Numbered from the stretch's first letter, positions 1 to 7,966 are shown. The stretch: DNA of 8,870 nucleotides from DASTGO01 sp035719045 (GCA_035719045.1 DASTGO010000217.1:1-8870), one strand, 5' to 3'. The notes: generated from the sequence alone by a model not told the origin. Program-made: numbers and translations.

Positions 1-243
1 GTCCTCGTCCCCCACCCGGGGCGCACGGCGGACGAGGTCGCCCGGGACGCCGCGGCCTGGCTGCCCTCGCTCGCGACGCAGCTGCTCGCCGGGGCCGTGA
101 CGTTCGACGACGTCCGCTACGGCGATCTGCCCGCCTCCGCGGCCGAGGCGGGCTCCCTGCGGGAACTCGACGAGCAGGTCCGCAAGACCCGACCCGCGGC
201 CGGTCCCACCGCTGTCGCCCCCGGTCTGGTGGCCCCCTCGTGA
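1..243 (+). CDS. DUF4129 domain protein, C-terminal fragment
   Basis: The left edge cuts this gene; 80 codons in frame 1 remain, ending in TGA at 241-243. The fragment contains a PGRTADEVARDAA stretch, then WLPSLATQLLAGAVTFDDVRYG and a C-terminal helix with LRELDEQVRKTRP. This is the pattern I know from the C-terminal soluble domain of actinobacterial DUF4129 proteins, where a helix-rich 'T-x-x-E' region precedes 'F-D-x-V-x-Y-G'. DUF4129 is also found at the end of transglutaminase-like membrane proteins, and its function is unknown. The stop overlaps the GTG start of the DUF4350 gene by four bases (GTGA), so it belongs to the MoxR/DUF58 operon and probably begins it or lies near its start. 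The membrane segments expected upstream are outside the window. The family call rests on pattern recognition and context together. Confidence 0.8.
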   Translation, partial: VLVPHPGRTADEVARDAAAWLPSLATQLLAGAVTFDDVRYGDLPASAAEAGSLRELDEQVRKTRPAAGPTAVAPGLVAPS

Positions 244-1565
244 CCACCACGACCGATCCCCTGAGCAGGGGTCCGGCCGACACCGGCGCGGACGGCGGTC
301 CGGGCGGGGTCGCGGTGGACCACTCGACCACCCGCGGGCGTGCCCGGGAACGGTGGCGTCGCTGGCGCTGGCCCCTGGCGGCGGCGGTCGTGGTGCTGCT
401 GGCCGGGCTGGCACTCGCGCTGTCCACCCCGGGCAGCAACGGCGGTGACCTGGACCCTGGCTCGGCGACCCCGAAGGGCAGCCGGGCGGTGGCCCAGATC
501 CTGCAGCGGCAGGGGGTATCGCTCACCCGGATCACCCGGTCGACCTCGCTGCCCGCCCCGGACCAGGGCGGCACGACGGTGGTCGTGGTCCACCCGGAAC
601 TGCTCGGACCTCGTCAGCTGGACCGGCTCGCCGACCTGACCGGGCAGCTCGTCCTCGTCGAGCCGGACGCCACCACCCTGAGCCGAGTGGCCTGGTTCGC
701 CGTGGTGGCCGGCACCGTCCCGGCCCGCGACGGCGAACCGGCCTGCGCGGACCCCGCGGCCTCCACGGCCGGCACGGCCAGGACGGGCGGCAGGCTCTAC
801 CGGCTGCGCGTGCCGCTCCAGACCGTGGACGTCTGCTACCCGCAGCCGGGTGAGCCGGGGGTCGGCGGGATGCTGCGGCAGACCCTCAGCTCGCGGCGGA
901 TCACCGTGCTCGGCCAGGGTGACGTGCTGCGCAACGGACACCTGGCCGAGCAGGGCAATGCCGCCCTGGCCCTGCAGCTGCTCGGCTCGCAGCCGGACCT
1001 GATCTGGTACGTGCCCGATCCCCTGGAACTGTCCGCCGCGCAGAAGCCCCCGGCACTGCTCGACCTGGCCCCGGCCTGGGTTCCCTGGGTCGAGCTGCAG
1101 ATCGTGGTCACGGTGCTGGCGGCCCTGCTGTGGCGGGCCCGCAGGCTGGGCCGCCTGGTCGACGAACCGCTGCCGGTCGTGGTCCGCTCCGCGGAGACCC
1201 AGGAGGGCCGGGCCCGGCTGTACCGGCAGGCCGGTGCCCGGGACCGGGCCGCCGCAACCCTGCGGACGGCCGCCGCCCGCAGGCTGGCCGCGCGCCTGGA
1301 CGTCCCGCCGGAGGCCGATCCCCGGGCCGTGGTCACCCTGGCCGCCGAGGTCACCGGCCGGCCCGCCGAGCAGGTGCACCAGACCCTGCTCGGACCCCCG
1401 CCCCACGACGACGCCGCCCTGGTCCGGCTGGCCGACCAGCTCGACGAGCTCGAGCATGCCGTGGCCTCGGGCCGCCCGGGCGGGGCACGTCCCGCCACCC
1501 AGCCACCGCCGCCCGGTCCCGCACCGGCCCCGGACCCGTCCCAGAGGAAGGCACCGCCGCGATGA
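240..1565 (+). CDS. DUF4350 domain membrane protein
   Basis: A 441-residue protein with a GTG start overlapping the previous stop (GTGA). Only a weak GGTGG at 228-232 precedes it, so translation may depend on reinitiation. Residues 1-35 are polar and flexible, followed by an Arg/Trp-rich stop-transfer patch (RERWRRWRW) and a transmembrane helix at about 45-62. Residues 74-250 are the DUF4350 domain, likely outside the membrane: 'GSRAVAQILQRQGVSLTRI', a TTVVVVHPELL strand and a LVLVEPD strand, a glutamine-amidotransferase-like fold without an obvious catalytic triad. A second helix lies at about 282-298 (VELQIVVTVLAALLW). The cytoplasmic tail (300-441) has an Arg/Ala-rich helical region and ends in a Pro-rich stretch (about 420-440). 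The only cysteines I see, C169 and C199, both fall in the external domain and could form a disulfide. Function is unknown; position between DUF4129 and MoxR is typical of actinobacteria. Confidence 0.88.
   Translation: MTTTTDPLSRGPADTGADGGPGGVAVDHSTTRGRARERWRRWRWPLAAAVVVLLAGLALALSTPGSNGGDLDPGSATPKGSRAVAQILQRQGVSLTRITRSTSLPAPDQGGTTVVVVHPELLGPRQLDRLADLTGQLVLVEPDATTLSRVAWFAVVAGTVPARDGEPACADPAASTAGTARTGGRLYRLRVPLQTVDVCYPQPGEPGVGGMLRQTLSSRRITVLGQGDVLRNGHLAEQGNAALALQLLGSQPDLIWYVPDPLELSAAQKPPALLDLAPAWVPWVELQIVVTVLAALLWRARRLGRLVDEPLPVVVRSAETQEGRARLYRQAGARDRAAATLRTAAARRLAARLDVPPEADPRAVVTLAAEVTGRPAEQVHQTLLGPPPHDDAALVRLADQLDELEHAVASGRPGGARPATQPPPPGPAPAPDPSQRKAPPR
1543..1551 (+). promoter_or_regulatory. 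Shine-Dalgarno for moxR, inside the DUF4350 gene
   Basis: AGAGGAAGG lies about 10 bases before the ATG at 1562. It is purine-rich and stands out in a very C-rich stretch. It fixes the MoxR start at the ATGA overlap even though the reading frame stays open far upstream. Confidence 0.6.
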
Positions 1566-2665
1566 CCGAGCCGTACGGATCCGGCCTCTCGCCCGCCCCG
1601 GCTCCCCCGCCGTCGTACCCCTCCCCGCTCAACGCACCCCCCGGCGGGGCGCCGGCCGGGCCGGACTCCCCCTCCGCCGCCTCCATCACCGCCGTCGCCC
1701 CGGGCGAGCCCGACGCCACGGCGGCCCGGGAGGCGCTGGCCAGAGTCCGGGCCGAGGTGGCCAAGGCGGTGGTCGGTCAGGACGCCGCGGTGACCGGCCT
1801 GGTCATCGCCCTGATCTGCCGCGGGCATGTGCTGCTGGAGGGTGTGCCCGGCGTGGCGAAGACCCTGCTCGTGCGGGCCCTGTCGGCTGCCCTGCAGCTG
1901 GGGACCACCCGGGTCCAGTTCACCCCGGACCTGATGCCCGGCGATGTCACCGGGTCTCTGGTGTACGACGCCCGGACCGCCGAGTTCTCCTTCCGGGAGG
2001 GTCCGGTGTTCACCAATCTGCTGCTCGCCGACGAGATCAACCGGACCCCGCCGAAGACCCAGGCGTCCCTGCTGGAGGCGATGGAGGAGCGGCAGGTCTC
2101 GGTGGACGGCCGCCCCCGCCCGCTGCCCGAGCCCTTCCTGGTCGCGGCCACCCAGAACCCGGTCGAGTACGAGGGCACCTACCCGCTGCCGGAGGCGCAG
2201 CTGGACCGGTTCCTGCTCAAGCTGACGATGCCGCTGCCGCCCCGGGAGGTCGAACTGGAGGTGCTGGCGCGCCACGCCGCCGGCTTCGACCCGCGGGACC
2301 TGCAGGCGGCGGGGGTGCGGCCGGTGGCAGGTCCGGCTGAGCTCGCCGCGGCGTCCCGGGCCGTCCGGCAGGTCAGCGTGTCCCCCGCGGTGATGGGCTA
2401 CGTGGTGGACCTGGTGCGGGCCACCCGGACCTCGCCGTCGCTCGCCCTCGGCGTCTCGCCGCGGGGTGCCACGGCGCTGCTGGCGACCAGCCGGGCCTGG
2501 GCCTGGATGTCCGGCCGCAGCTACGTCACGCCGGACGACGTCAAGGCACTGGCCCGTCCCACCCTGCGGCACCGGGTCCAGCTGCGACCGGAGGCCGAGC
2601 TGGAGGGGGTCACCGTGGACGGCGTGCTCGACACGGTGCTGTCCGCCGTGCCGGTCCCCCGCTGA
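1562..2665 (+). CDS. MoxR-family AAA+ ATPase
   Basis: A 367-residue cytoplasmic AAA+ ATPase of the MoxR/RavA class. Visible motifs, in order: Walker A GVPGVAKT (94-101), Walker B LLLADEIN (153-160), sensor 1 ATQNP (196-200), arginine-finger region EAQLDRF (211-217), and sensor 2 GVSPRGATALL (297-307) in the C-terminal lid. All key residues are intact, so ATPase activity is expected. MoxR proteins are thought to act as chaperones that mature or remodel vWA-domain partners; the probable partner is the DUF58 protein encoded next. The ATG overlaps the upstream stop (ATGA) and has a good Shine-Dalgarno at 1543-1551. Residues 1-50 are a Pro/Ala/Gly/Ser-rich, probably disordered extension; family members are often nearer 320 residues. 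The frame is open upstream to 1130, but that part encodes only Pro/Arg/Gly-rich shadow sequence. In operon with DUF4350 and DUF58. Confidence 0.95.
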   Translation: MTEPYGSGLSPAPAPPPSYPSPLNAPPGGAPAGPDSPSAASITAVAPGEPDATAAREALARVRAEVAKAVVGQDAAVTGLVIALICRGHVLLEGVPGVAKTLLVRALSAALQLGTTRVQFTPDLMPGDVTGSLVYDARTAEFSFREGPVFTNLLLADEINRTPPKTQASLLEAMEERQVSVDGRPRPLPEPFLVAATQNPVEYEGTYPLPEAQLDRFLLKLTMPLPPREVELEVLARHAAGFDPRDLQAAGVRPVAGPAELAAASRAVRQVSVSPAVMGYVVDLVRATRTSPSLALGVSPRGATALLATSRAWAWMSGRSYVTPDDVKALARPTLRHRVQLRPEAELEGVTVDGVLDTVLSAVPVPR

Positions 2666-2668
2666 GGA
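2664..2668 (+). promoter_or_regulatory. Shine-Dalgarno for the DUF58 gene overlapping the moxR stop
   Basis: GAGGA overlaps the moxR TGA (2663-2665) and lies 6 bases before the ATG at 2675. Ribosomes ending moxR would stop on the next gene's binding site, which supports translational coupling of the pair. Confidence 0.65.
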
Positions 2669-2674
2669 TCGCCG

Positions 2675-3967
2675 ATGGCGATCACCGGACGGGTGGCCCT
2701 GCTGGCGCTGGCCGGCGCGGTCCCGCTCATCCTCCTGCCGGGCCGGGCGACGTGGCTGGTCTGGCTGGGTCTGCTGCTGGCCGGGATCGTGGCCGACCTG
2801 CTGCTGGCCGGTTCCCCGCGCCGGGTCACCGTGCAACGGGAGGCCACGGCGGCGGTCCGGCTGGGTGAGCCGGTGCGGGCGGCGCTGGTGCTGGCCAACA
2901 CCGGGCGACGCCGGGTGCGCGGGGTGCTCCGGGACGCCTGGCAGCCGTCCGCGGGGGTGGTGCGGCCGCGTCAACGGGTGAACCTGCCTGCGGGACAGCG
3001 TCGTCGGCTGGTCCTCGACCTGCACCCGACCCGCCGCGGGGACCGGTACGCCCAGCACGTGACGATCCGCAGCCTCGGGCCTCTCGGCCTGGCCGCCCGG
3101 CAGTCGTCGCTGGCGGCGCCGGGACGGATCCGGGTGCTGCCGCCGTTCACCTCCCGCAAGCATCTGCCGGCCAAGCTGGCCCGGCTGCGGGAGCTCGACG
3201 GTCGGACCGCGCTGCGGGTCCGCGGACAGGGCACCGAGTTCGACTCGCTGCGCGACTACGTCATCGGCGACGACGTCCGCTCGATCGACTGGCGGGCCAG
3301 CGCCCGGCGCCACCAGGTGGTGGTGCGGACCTGGCGTCCGGAACGGGACCGCCGGGTGCTGCTGGTGCTGGACACCTCCCGGACCTCCGCCGCCCGGATC
3401 GGGGACGCCCCCCGCCTGGACGCCGCCATGGACGCCGCCCTGCTGCTGGCCGCGCTGGCCAGCCGGGCCGGGGACCGGGTCGACCTGCTCGCCATGGACC
3501 GCAGGGTGCGCGCCCAGGTCCAGGGCGTGTCCGGGACCGAACTGCTGCCCGCCCTGGTCGAGGCGATGGCCCCGCTGGAGCCGGATCTGGTCGAGGCGGA
3601 CTGGGCCTGCGTCGTGGCCGCGATCCGGCAGCGGGTCACCCAGCGGGCTCTGGTCGTCCTGCTCACCCCGCTGATGTCCGCCTCGGTCGAAGAAGGCCTG
3701 CTGCCGGTGGTGCACCAGCTCACCGGTCGGCACCAGGTCGTGCTGGCCTCGGTCGCCGACCCGCAGGTGACCGCGATGGCCGGGCTGCGGGGTGACTCCT
3801 ACGCCGTCTACGGCGCGGCCGCGGCGGAGCGGGCCCGGCTCGACGCCGCTGCCACCCGAGCCGAGCTCAGCCGGGCCGGGGTGGACGTGGTGGAGGCCGA
3901 CCCCGACCAGCTCCCGCCGCTGCTGGCGGACCGCTACCTGGCGCTCAAGGCTGCCGGACGGCTCTGA
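2675..3967 (+). CDS. DUF58 domain (vWA-like) membrane protein
   Basis: A 430-residue protein beginning with two closely spaced hydrophobic helices (about 6-22 and 27-46), followed by a beta-rich region (50-160) with R-G-D-R-Y and 'G-P-L-G-L' features common to the family. The diagnostic DUF58 signature is at 184-217: G-T-E-F-D-S-L-R-D-Y, then GDDVRSIDWRASAR and a VVVRTW strand. A vWA-like fold follows; LVLDTSRTS (231-238) is the MIDAS-like site, in D-x-S-x-T form rather than the classical D-x-S-x-S. The C-terminus (350-430) has the expected alternating strands and helices (VVLASVADP; LLADRYLALK). Length is normal. It starts 9 bases after moxR, with a Shine-Dalgarno overlapping that stop. DUF58 proteins are probable clients of the adjacent MoxR ATPase. 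Their exact role is not settled; suggestions include envelope integrity and stress tolerance. Confidence 0.93.
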   Translation: MAITGRVALLALAGAVPLILLPGRATWLVWLGLLLAGIVADLLLAGSPRRVTVQREATAAVRLGEPVRAALVLANTGRRRVRGVLRDAWQPSAGVVRPRQRVNLPAGQRRRLVLDLHPTRRGDRYAQHVTIRSLGPLGLAARQSSLAAPGRIRVLPPFTSRKHLPAKLARLRELDGRTALRVRGQGTEFDSLRDYVIGDDVRSIDWRASARRHQVVVRTWRPERDRRVLLVLDTSRTSAARIGDAPRLDAAMDAALLLAALASRAGDRVDLLAMDRRVRAQVQGVSGTELLPALVEAMAPLEPDLVEADWACVVAAIRQRVTQRALVVLLTPLMSASVEEGLLPVVHQLTGRHQVVLASVADPQVTAMAGLRGDSYAVYGAAAAERARLDAAATRAELSRAGVDVVEADPDQLPPLLADRYLALKAAGRL

Positions 3968-3983
3968 GCCGCGAGGTCGCGGC
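3968..3983 (+). terminator. Short GC hairpin after the DUF58 gene
   Basis: GCCGCGA and TCGCGGC form a perfect 7-bp inverted repeat around a 2-base centre (in practice about 6 bp with a 4-base loop), starting at the first base after the DUF58 TGA. No T-run follows, which is normal for high-GC actinobacterial terminators but weakens the call. It lies in the convergent gap, so it could also act on SpoIIM transcripts arriving from the other strand. Confidence 0.45.
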
Positions 3984-4006
3984 GGGGCAGTCCCTGAACC
4001 GGTGCC

Positions 4007-4042
4007 CGTCCCGCTCCGGCAGGCGTCCCGCTCCGGCAGGCG
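4007..4042. repeat. 17-bp perfect tandem repeat, two copies
   Basis: The unit GTCCCGCTCCGGCAGGC occurs at 4008-4024 and again at 4025-4041 without mismatch; one matching base on each side extends it to 4007-4042. It is non-coding, in the 85-base gap between the convergent DUF58 and SpoIIM genes. It may be a slippage product or part of a bidirectional termination zone. No known family is recognised. Confidence 0.85.
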
Positions 4043-4052
4043 GACGAGAACC

Positions 4053-5048
4053 TCAGCCGGCCACGGGTGCGGCGTCCCCGGCCAGGGCGTCATCCAGGTC
4101 ACCGGTTCGCCCGGCCCGCACGGCACGGCCGCCGAGCACCACGACATAGCCGAGGAAAGCCAGCCAGACCGTGGCCCCGATACCGATCCGGGCCCAGGTC
4201 GGCAGCGGAGACGGGGTGACGAACGCCTCGACGATCCCGGACACGAACAGCACGCCGACCAGGCCCATCGCGATCGTGACCATGGCGCGGCCCTCCCGGG
4301 CGAGGGCGTCGGCGCGGCGCAGCGGCCCGGGGTCGACCCACGCCCAGAACAGCTTCAACCCCGAGGCGGCCGCGATGAAGACCGCGGTCAGCTCCAGCAG
4401 GCCGTGCGGCAGGATCAGCCCGAAGAACAGCCCGAGCTTGCCGTGGGCGGCCATCAGCCCGCCGATCAGCCCGACGTTGAGGGCGTTCTGCAGCAGCGCC
4501 CACACCACGGCGACCCCGGTGATGCCGCCGATGAAGCACATCGCCGCGACCCAGGCGTTGTTGGTCCAGACCTGGGCGGCGAAGCTGGTGGCGGCGTACT
4601 CGCTGTAGTACTTCTCGAAGTCCACGTCGACGAGCTGGCGGATCTCGGCCGGACTGGCGACGGCGGCCTGAACCTTGGGGTTCGACGCCACCCAGGCACC
4701 GAGGAGGACCGCGACCACGGTGGTGCCGAGGAAGGAGCCGATCGCCCAGCGTCCGGACCGGTACACCGCCGCCGGGAAGGACTCCAGCAGGAAGCGGGCC
4801 AGCTCCCGCCAGAACGGCTCATGTCCACCGGTCACCGCGCTGCGGGCGGTGGCCACGGTCGCGGACAGCCGACCGGCCAGCGCCGCATCCGGGTAGGCCG
4901 AGCGCACCACGGACAGGTGGGTGGCGACCCGCTGGTAGAGCAGCACGAGCTCGTCGGCCTCGGCACCGGACAGCCGCCGACGGGCGCTGAGCCGGTCCAG
5001 CCGGTCCCACTCCGCGGCGTGCACGGCGACGAAGGCGTCAAGGTCCAC
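4053..5048 (-). CDS. SpoIIM-like (stage II sporulation protein M family) integral membrane protein
   Basis: A 331-residue multi-pass membrane protein from the GTG at 5048. The N-terminal soluble region (1-95) reads DLDAFVAVHAAEWDRLDRL, then helices with LVLLYQRVATHLS, a typical actinobacterial SpoIIM opening. Membrane helices lie at about 101-120, 164-206 (two close segments), 208-229, 254-276 and 286-306. The family motif P-H-G-L-L-E-L is at 214-220, and E-Y-A-A-T-S-F-A at 150-157. In Bacillus, SpoIIM works with SpoIID and SpoIIP in engulfment; in actinobacteria homologues sit beside RDD and DUF58/MoxR genes and need not relate to sporulation. An in-frame GTG at 5084 would add 12 residues, but it lies in the conserved promoter element; the family-like 'DLDAFV' opening follows 5048 directly and TAGGCT sits 7 bases before it. 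Convergent with DUF58; ends in TGA at 4053-4055. Confidence 0.9.
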   Translation of the reverse strand: MDLDAFVAVHAAEWDRLDRLSARRRLSGAEADELVLLYQRVATHLSVVRSAYPDAALAGRLSATVATARSAVTGGHEPFWRELARFLLESFPAAVYRSGRWAIGSFLGTTVVAVLLGAWVASNPKVQAAVASPAEIRQLVDVDFEKYYSEYAATSFAAQVWTNNAWVAAMCFIGGITGVAVVWALLQNALNVGLIGGLMAAHGKLGLFFGLILPHGLLELTAVFIAAASGLKLFWAWVDPGPLRRADALAREGRAMVTIAMGLVGVLFVSGIVEAFVTPSPLPTWARIGIGATVWLAFLGYVVVLGGRAVRAGRTGDLDDALAGDAAPVAG

Positions 5049-5055
5049 GTCGGGG

Positions 5056-5087
5056 AGCCTAGTGGTCTGTCCGCGGTCCGCCACGGG
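5056..5087 (-). promoter_or_regulatory. Predicted leaderless promoter of the SpoIIM-like gene (copy of the RDD element)
   Basis: On the minus strand a TAGGCT -10 box (5056-5061; TANNNT type) lies 7 bases before the GTG at 5048. Upstream of it, CCCGTGGCGGA...CGC...GACA...CCAC continues for 26 bases. 27 of the 32 positions are identical to the element before the RDD gene (6271-6302). There is no TTGACA-like -35 box; the region around -35 is GTGGCG. Spacing to the GTG suggests transcription starting at or within two bases of the start codon. Confidence 0.6.
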
Positions 5088-5135
5088 CGGAACCGGGAAC
5101 CCGGCCTTGCGGTCCAGCGGACCCGAGCGGTGCGT

Positions 5136-5158
5136 GCCTGGTGGATGAGCGGCCAGGC
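5136..5158 (-). terminator. Weak hairpin after the RDD gene
   Basis: On the minus strand, GCCTGG and CCAGGC form a 6-bp stem around an 11-base loop, starting 2 bases after the RDD stop. There is no T-tract and the loop is long, so this is only a candidate. A second small inverted repeat, CCGGG-AA-CCCGG at 5093-5104, lies further downstream. A terminator here would fit SpoIIM having its own promoter. Confidence 0.3.
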
Positions 5159-5160
5159 GT

Positions 5161-6264
5161 TCAGCTGCCGATCAGACGGGACCCGGTGGCTGACAGCGGG
5201 GAGGCCTGCTGACGGCGCTGGTCCCGGCTGATCCGCTGCGCCTGCTCGCGCAGCAGCCGGTCCAGATCGCGGCGGCGGCGCTCGGCGAGAACGGCGGCCA
5301 GGAAGCGTTCCGGATACACCCCGGCAGGGGGCGGCGGCGCCACGTAGCCGGCGACCTGACCGGCCAACTCGACCCCCAGCCGCTGCCGGGACGCCGGATG
5401 CAGGCCGTCCGCCCGGCCGAGGAACTGGCGCACAGCCATCGCCAGGCGGTCCGGGATCCGGCCGATGTCGGCGTGGTAGGCCCAGGCCGCCAGCTCCATC
5501 GGCATCGCCACCGGCGGCGGGAGAGCGGCCCCGCCCCTGGCCCGGACCACGTAGGTACCCGCGAGCAGGTCACCGACCCGTTTCCCGCGCTTGTTCAGCA
5601 GGGACACGATGAGCGGGATGCTGCCGCCGCTGGCGTAGAACTCCAGCACGCCCAGCAGCCCCCGGACCAGCGCCTGCCGGAACCGGATCGGCCCGCCGTC
5701 GTCGCGCACCACCCGCAGCCCCGCCGCCAGCTTCCCGACCGAACGGCCCCGGGTCAGGGTCTCCACCGTCACCGGGACCCCGACCAGCAAGGTCACGAGG
5801 GTTGCCAGTGCCAGGGCTGCCGAGGCCGCCTCGTCGAGACTGAACGACAGTGCGGCCACCGCGATCATGCTGACGTAGCTGACGAAGCCGAGGATGAACA
5901 GGTCCAGCGCGATCGCGAGAGCTCGGCTGGCGAAGGACGCCGGGCGCAGGTCGAGGGCCACCGCCTCGCCGGTCACCAGTTCGGCAGGCAGGTCGAGCCC
6001 CTCCGCCGGGAGTCCCGTTCCGGTGCGCGGCCCGGACGCGCCTGCCGCTGCGGGTCCGGTGCCGGGACCCGCAGCCGGGAGCACCGGGCCGGGAACGCCG
6101 GAGCCCGCACCACCGGCGCCCGCACCGGCCGGGGAACCCGCACCGGCCGGGGAACCCGGCAGCACGGTCCGGCCCGCGGAGGTGCCGGGAGCACCGGTCG
6201 AGGCTGGATACGGCAGGTACGGGGAGTGGGGACCGGCGGTCCCCGTCGGCCGGTCTGCGGTCAC
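5161..6264 (-). CDS. RDD-family integral membrane protein
   Basis: A 367-residue protein from a GTG at 6264, ending in TGA at 5161-5163. Residues 1-95 are a Pro/Gly/Ala/Ser-rich, probably disordered cytoplasmic tail containing a short repeat (PAGAGS twice). The RDD domain spans about 107-245: R-P-A-S-F-A-S-R-A-L-A-I-A-L-D-L (107-122) carries the name-giving Arg and Asp residues, with helices at about 112-138, 146-168 and 198-223, then the typical GKLAAGLRVV strand and a KRVGDLLAGTYVV end. The C-terminal region (250-367), with MELAAWAYHADIGRIPDRLA and RFLAAVLAERRRRDLDRL, is characteristic of the actinobacterial RDD protein next to SpoIIM. RDD proteins are thought to be transporters or membrane-protein partners; some have been linked to ion exchange, but no substrate can be read here. 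TAGGCT lies 6 bases before the GTG, so the mRNA may be leaderless. Confidence 0.92.
   Translation of the reverse strand: MTADRPTGTAGPHSPYLPYPASTGAPGTSAGRTVLPGSPAGAGSPAGAGAGGAGSGVPGPVLPAAGPGTGPAAAGASGPRTGTGLPAEGLDLPAELVTGEAVALDLRPASFASRALAIALDLFILGFVSYVSMIAVAALSFSLDEAASAALALATLVTLLVGVPVTVETLTRGRSVGKLAAGLRVVRDDGGPIRFRQALVRGLLGVLEFYASGGSIPLIVSLLNKRGKRVGDLLAGTYVVRARGGAALPPPVAMPMELAAWAYHADIGRIPDRLAMAVRQFLGRADGLHPASRQRLGVELAGQVAGYVAPPPPAGVYPERFLAAVLAERRRRDLDRLLREQAQRISRDQRRQQASPLSATGSRLIGS
6121..6158. repeat. 18-bp in-frame tandem repeat in the RDD gene
   Basis: The 18-bp unit at 6121-6138 is repeated exactly at 6139-6156. It is in frame and encodes a duplicated six-residue Pro/Ala/Gly/Ser unit in the disordered N-terminal tail of the RDD protein. 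It is likely to vary in copy number between relatives and to be functionally neutral. Confidence 0.8.
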
Positions 6265-6270
6265 CGGGTG

Positions 6271-6302
6271 AGCCTAGTGGGGTGTCTGCGATCCGACACG
6301 GG
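6271..6302 (-). promoter_or_regulatory. Predicted leaderless promoter of the RDD gene
   Basis: On the minus strand a TAGGCT -10 box (6271-6276) is followed by six bases and then the GTG start at 6264, the spacing expected when the transcript begins at the start codon. No Shine-Dalgarno is present, which agrees with this. The 26 bases upstream of the -10 box match the SpoIIM promoter except at five positions. This copy also holds an inverted repeat, GTGTC-N8-GACAC, between about -35 and -18. Confidence 0.65.
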
Positions 6303-6447
6303 GCGGCACCGTGGCATCCGGTCAGCACTGCCGTCGACCGGCGCCCCGCATCGGAGCCGCGCCAAGGCACCCCGTCCGCGCCCGGAGTTCCGCTGACGTG
6401 CCGGCGTCCGCGGCACGGTCCCGCCGGATGCCCCCCGGGGCAGGCGA

Positions 6448-6478
6448 GCGCCCCGTGACGGAGTCCGTCACGGGGCGC
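6448..6478 (-). terminator. Strong palindromic terminator of sahH
   Basis: Two perfect 15-base arms, GCGCCCCGTGACGGA (6448-6462) and its exact complement (6464-6478), meet around one base; the real structure would be about 14 bp with a 3-base loop. It begins about 30 bases after the sahH stop. A small GGCCG-TT-CGGCC inverted repeat (6482-6493) lies between them. There is no U-tract, as often in actinobacteria. It should separate sahH transcription from the RDD gene downstream on the same strand. Confidence 0.8.
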
Positions 6479-6509
6479 CGTGGCCGTTCGGCCGAGAGAT
6501 CGGTGCGGA

Positions 6510-7961
<1,452 letters not shown>

Positions 7962-7966
7962 CTGTG

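Noticed and set aside
117..1457. Minus-strand open frame of 446 codons opposite DUF4350
   Set aside because: Composition is Gly/Gln/Arg-rich with no recognisable motif; it is the shadow of the DUF4350 gene.
836..4147. A 1103-codon open frame on the minus strand opposite DUF4350, MoxR and DUF58
   Set aside because: It is antisense to three genes with clear family motifs, and its product is Gly/Arg/Gln/His-rich without domains. Long antisense frames are expected at this GC content.
4053..5048. Evidence that the organism forms endospores, from the SpoIIM homologue
   Set aside because: SpoIIM-family proteins are widespread in non-endospore-forming actinobacteria, and no SpoIID, SpoIIP or other sporulation gene is nearby.
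3792..5231. Plus-strand open frame of 479 codons across the DUF58 end, the convergent gap and SpoIIM
   Set aside because: It crosses a convergent intergenic region and runs antisense to a protein with well-formed membrane helices; composition is low-complexity.
5398..6396. Plus-strand open frames opposite the RDD gene (also 5894-6271)
   Set aside because: Antisense shadows of the RDD gene, rich in Arg, Gly and Pro, with no motif.
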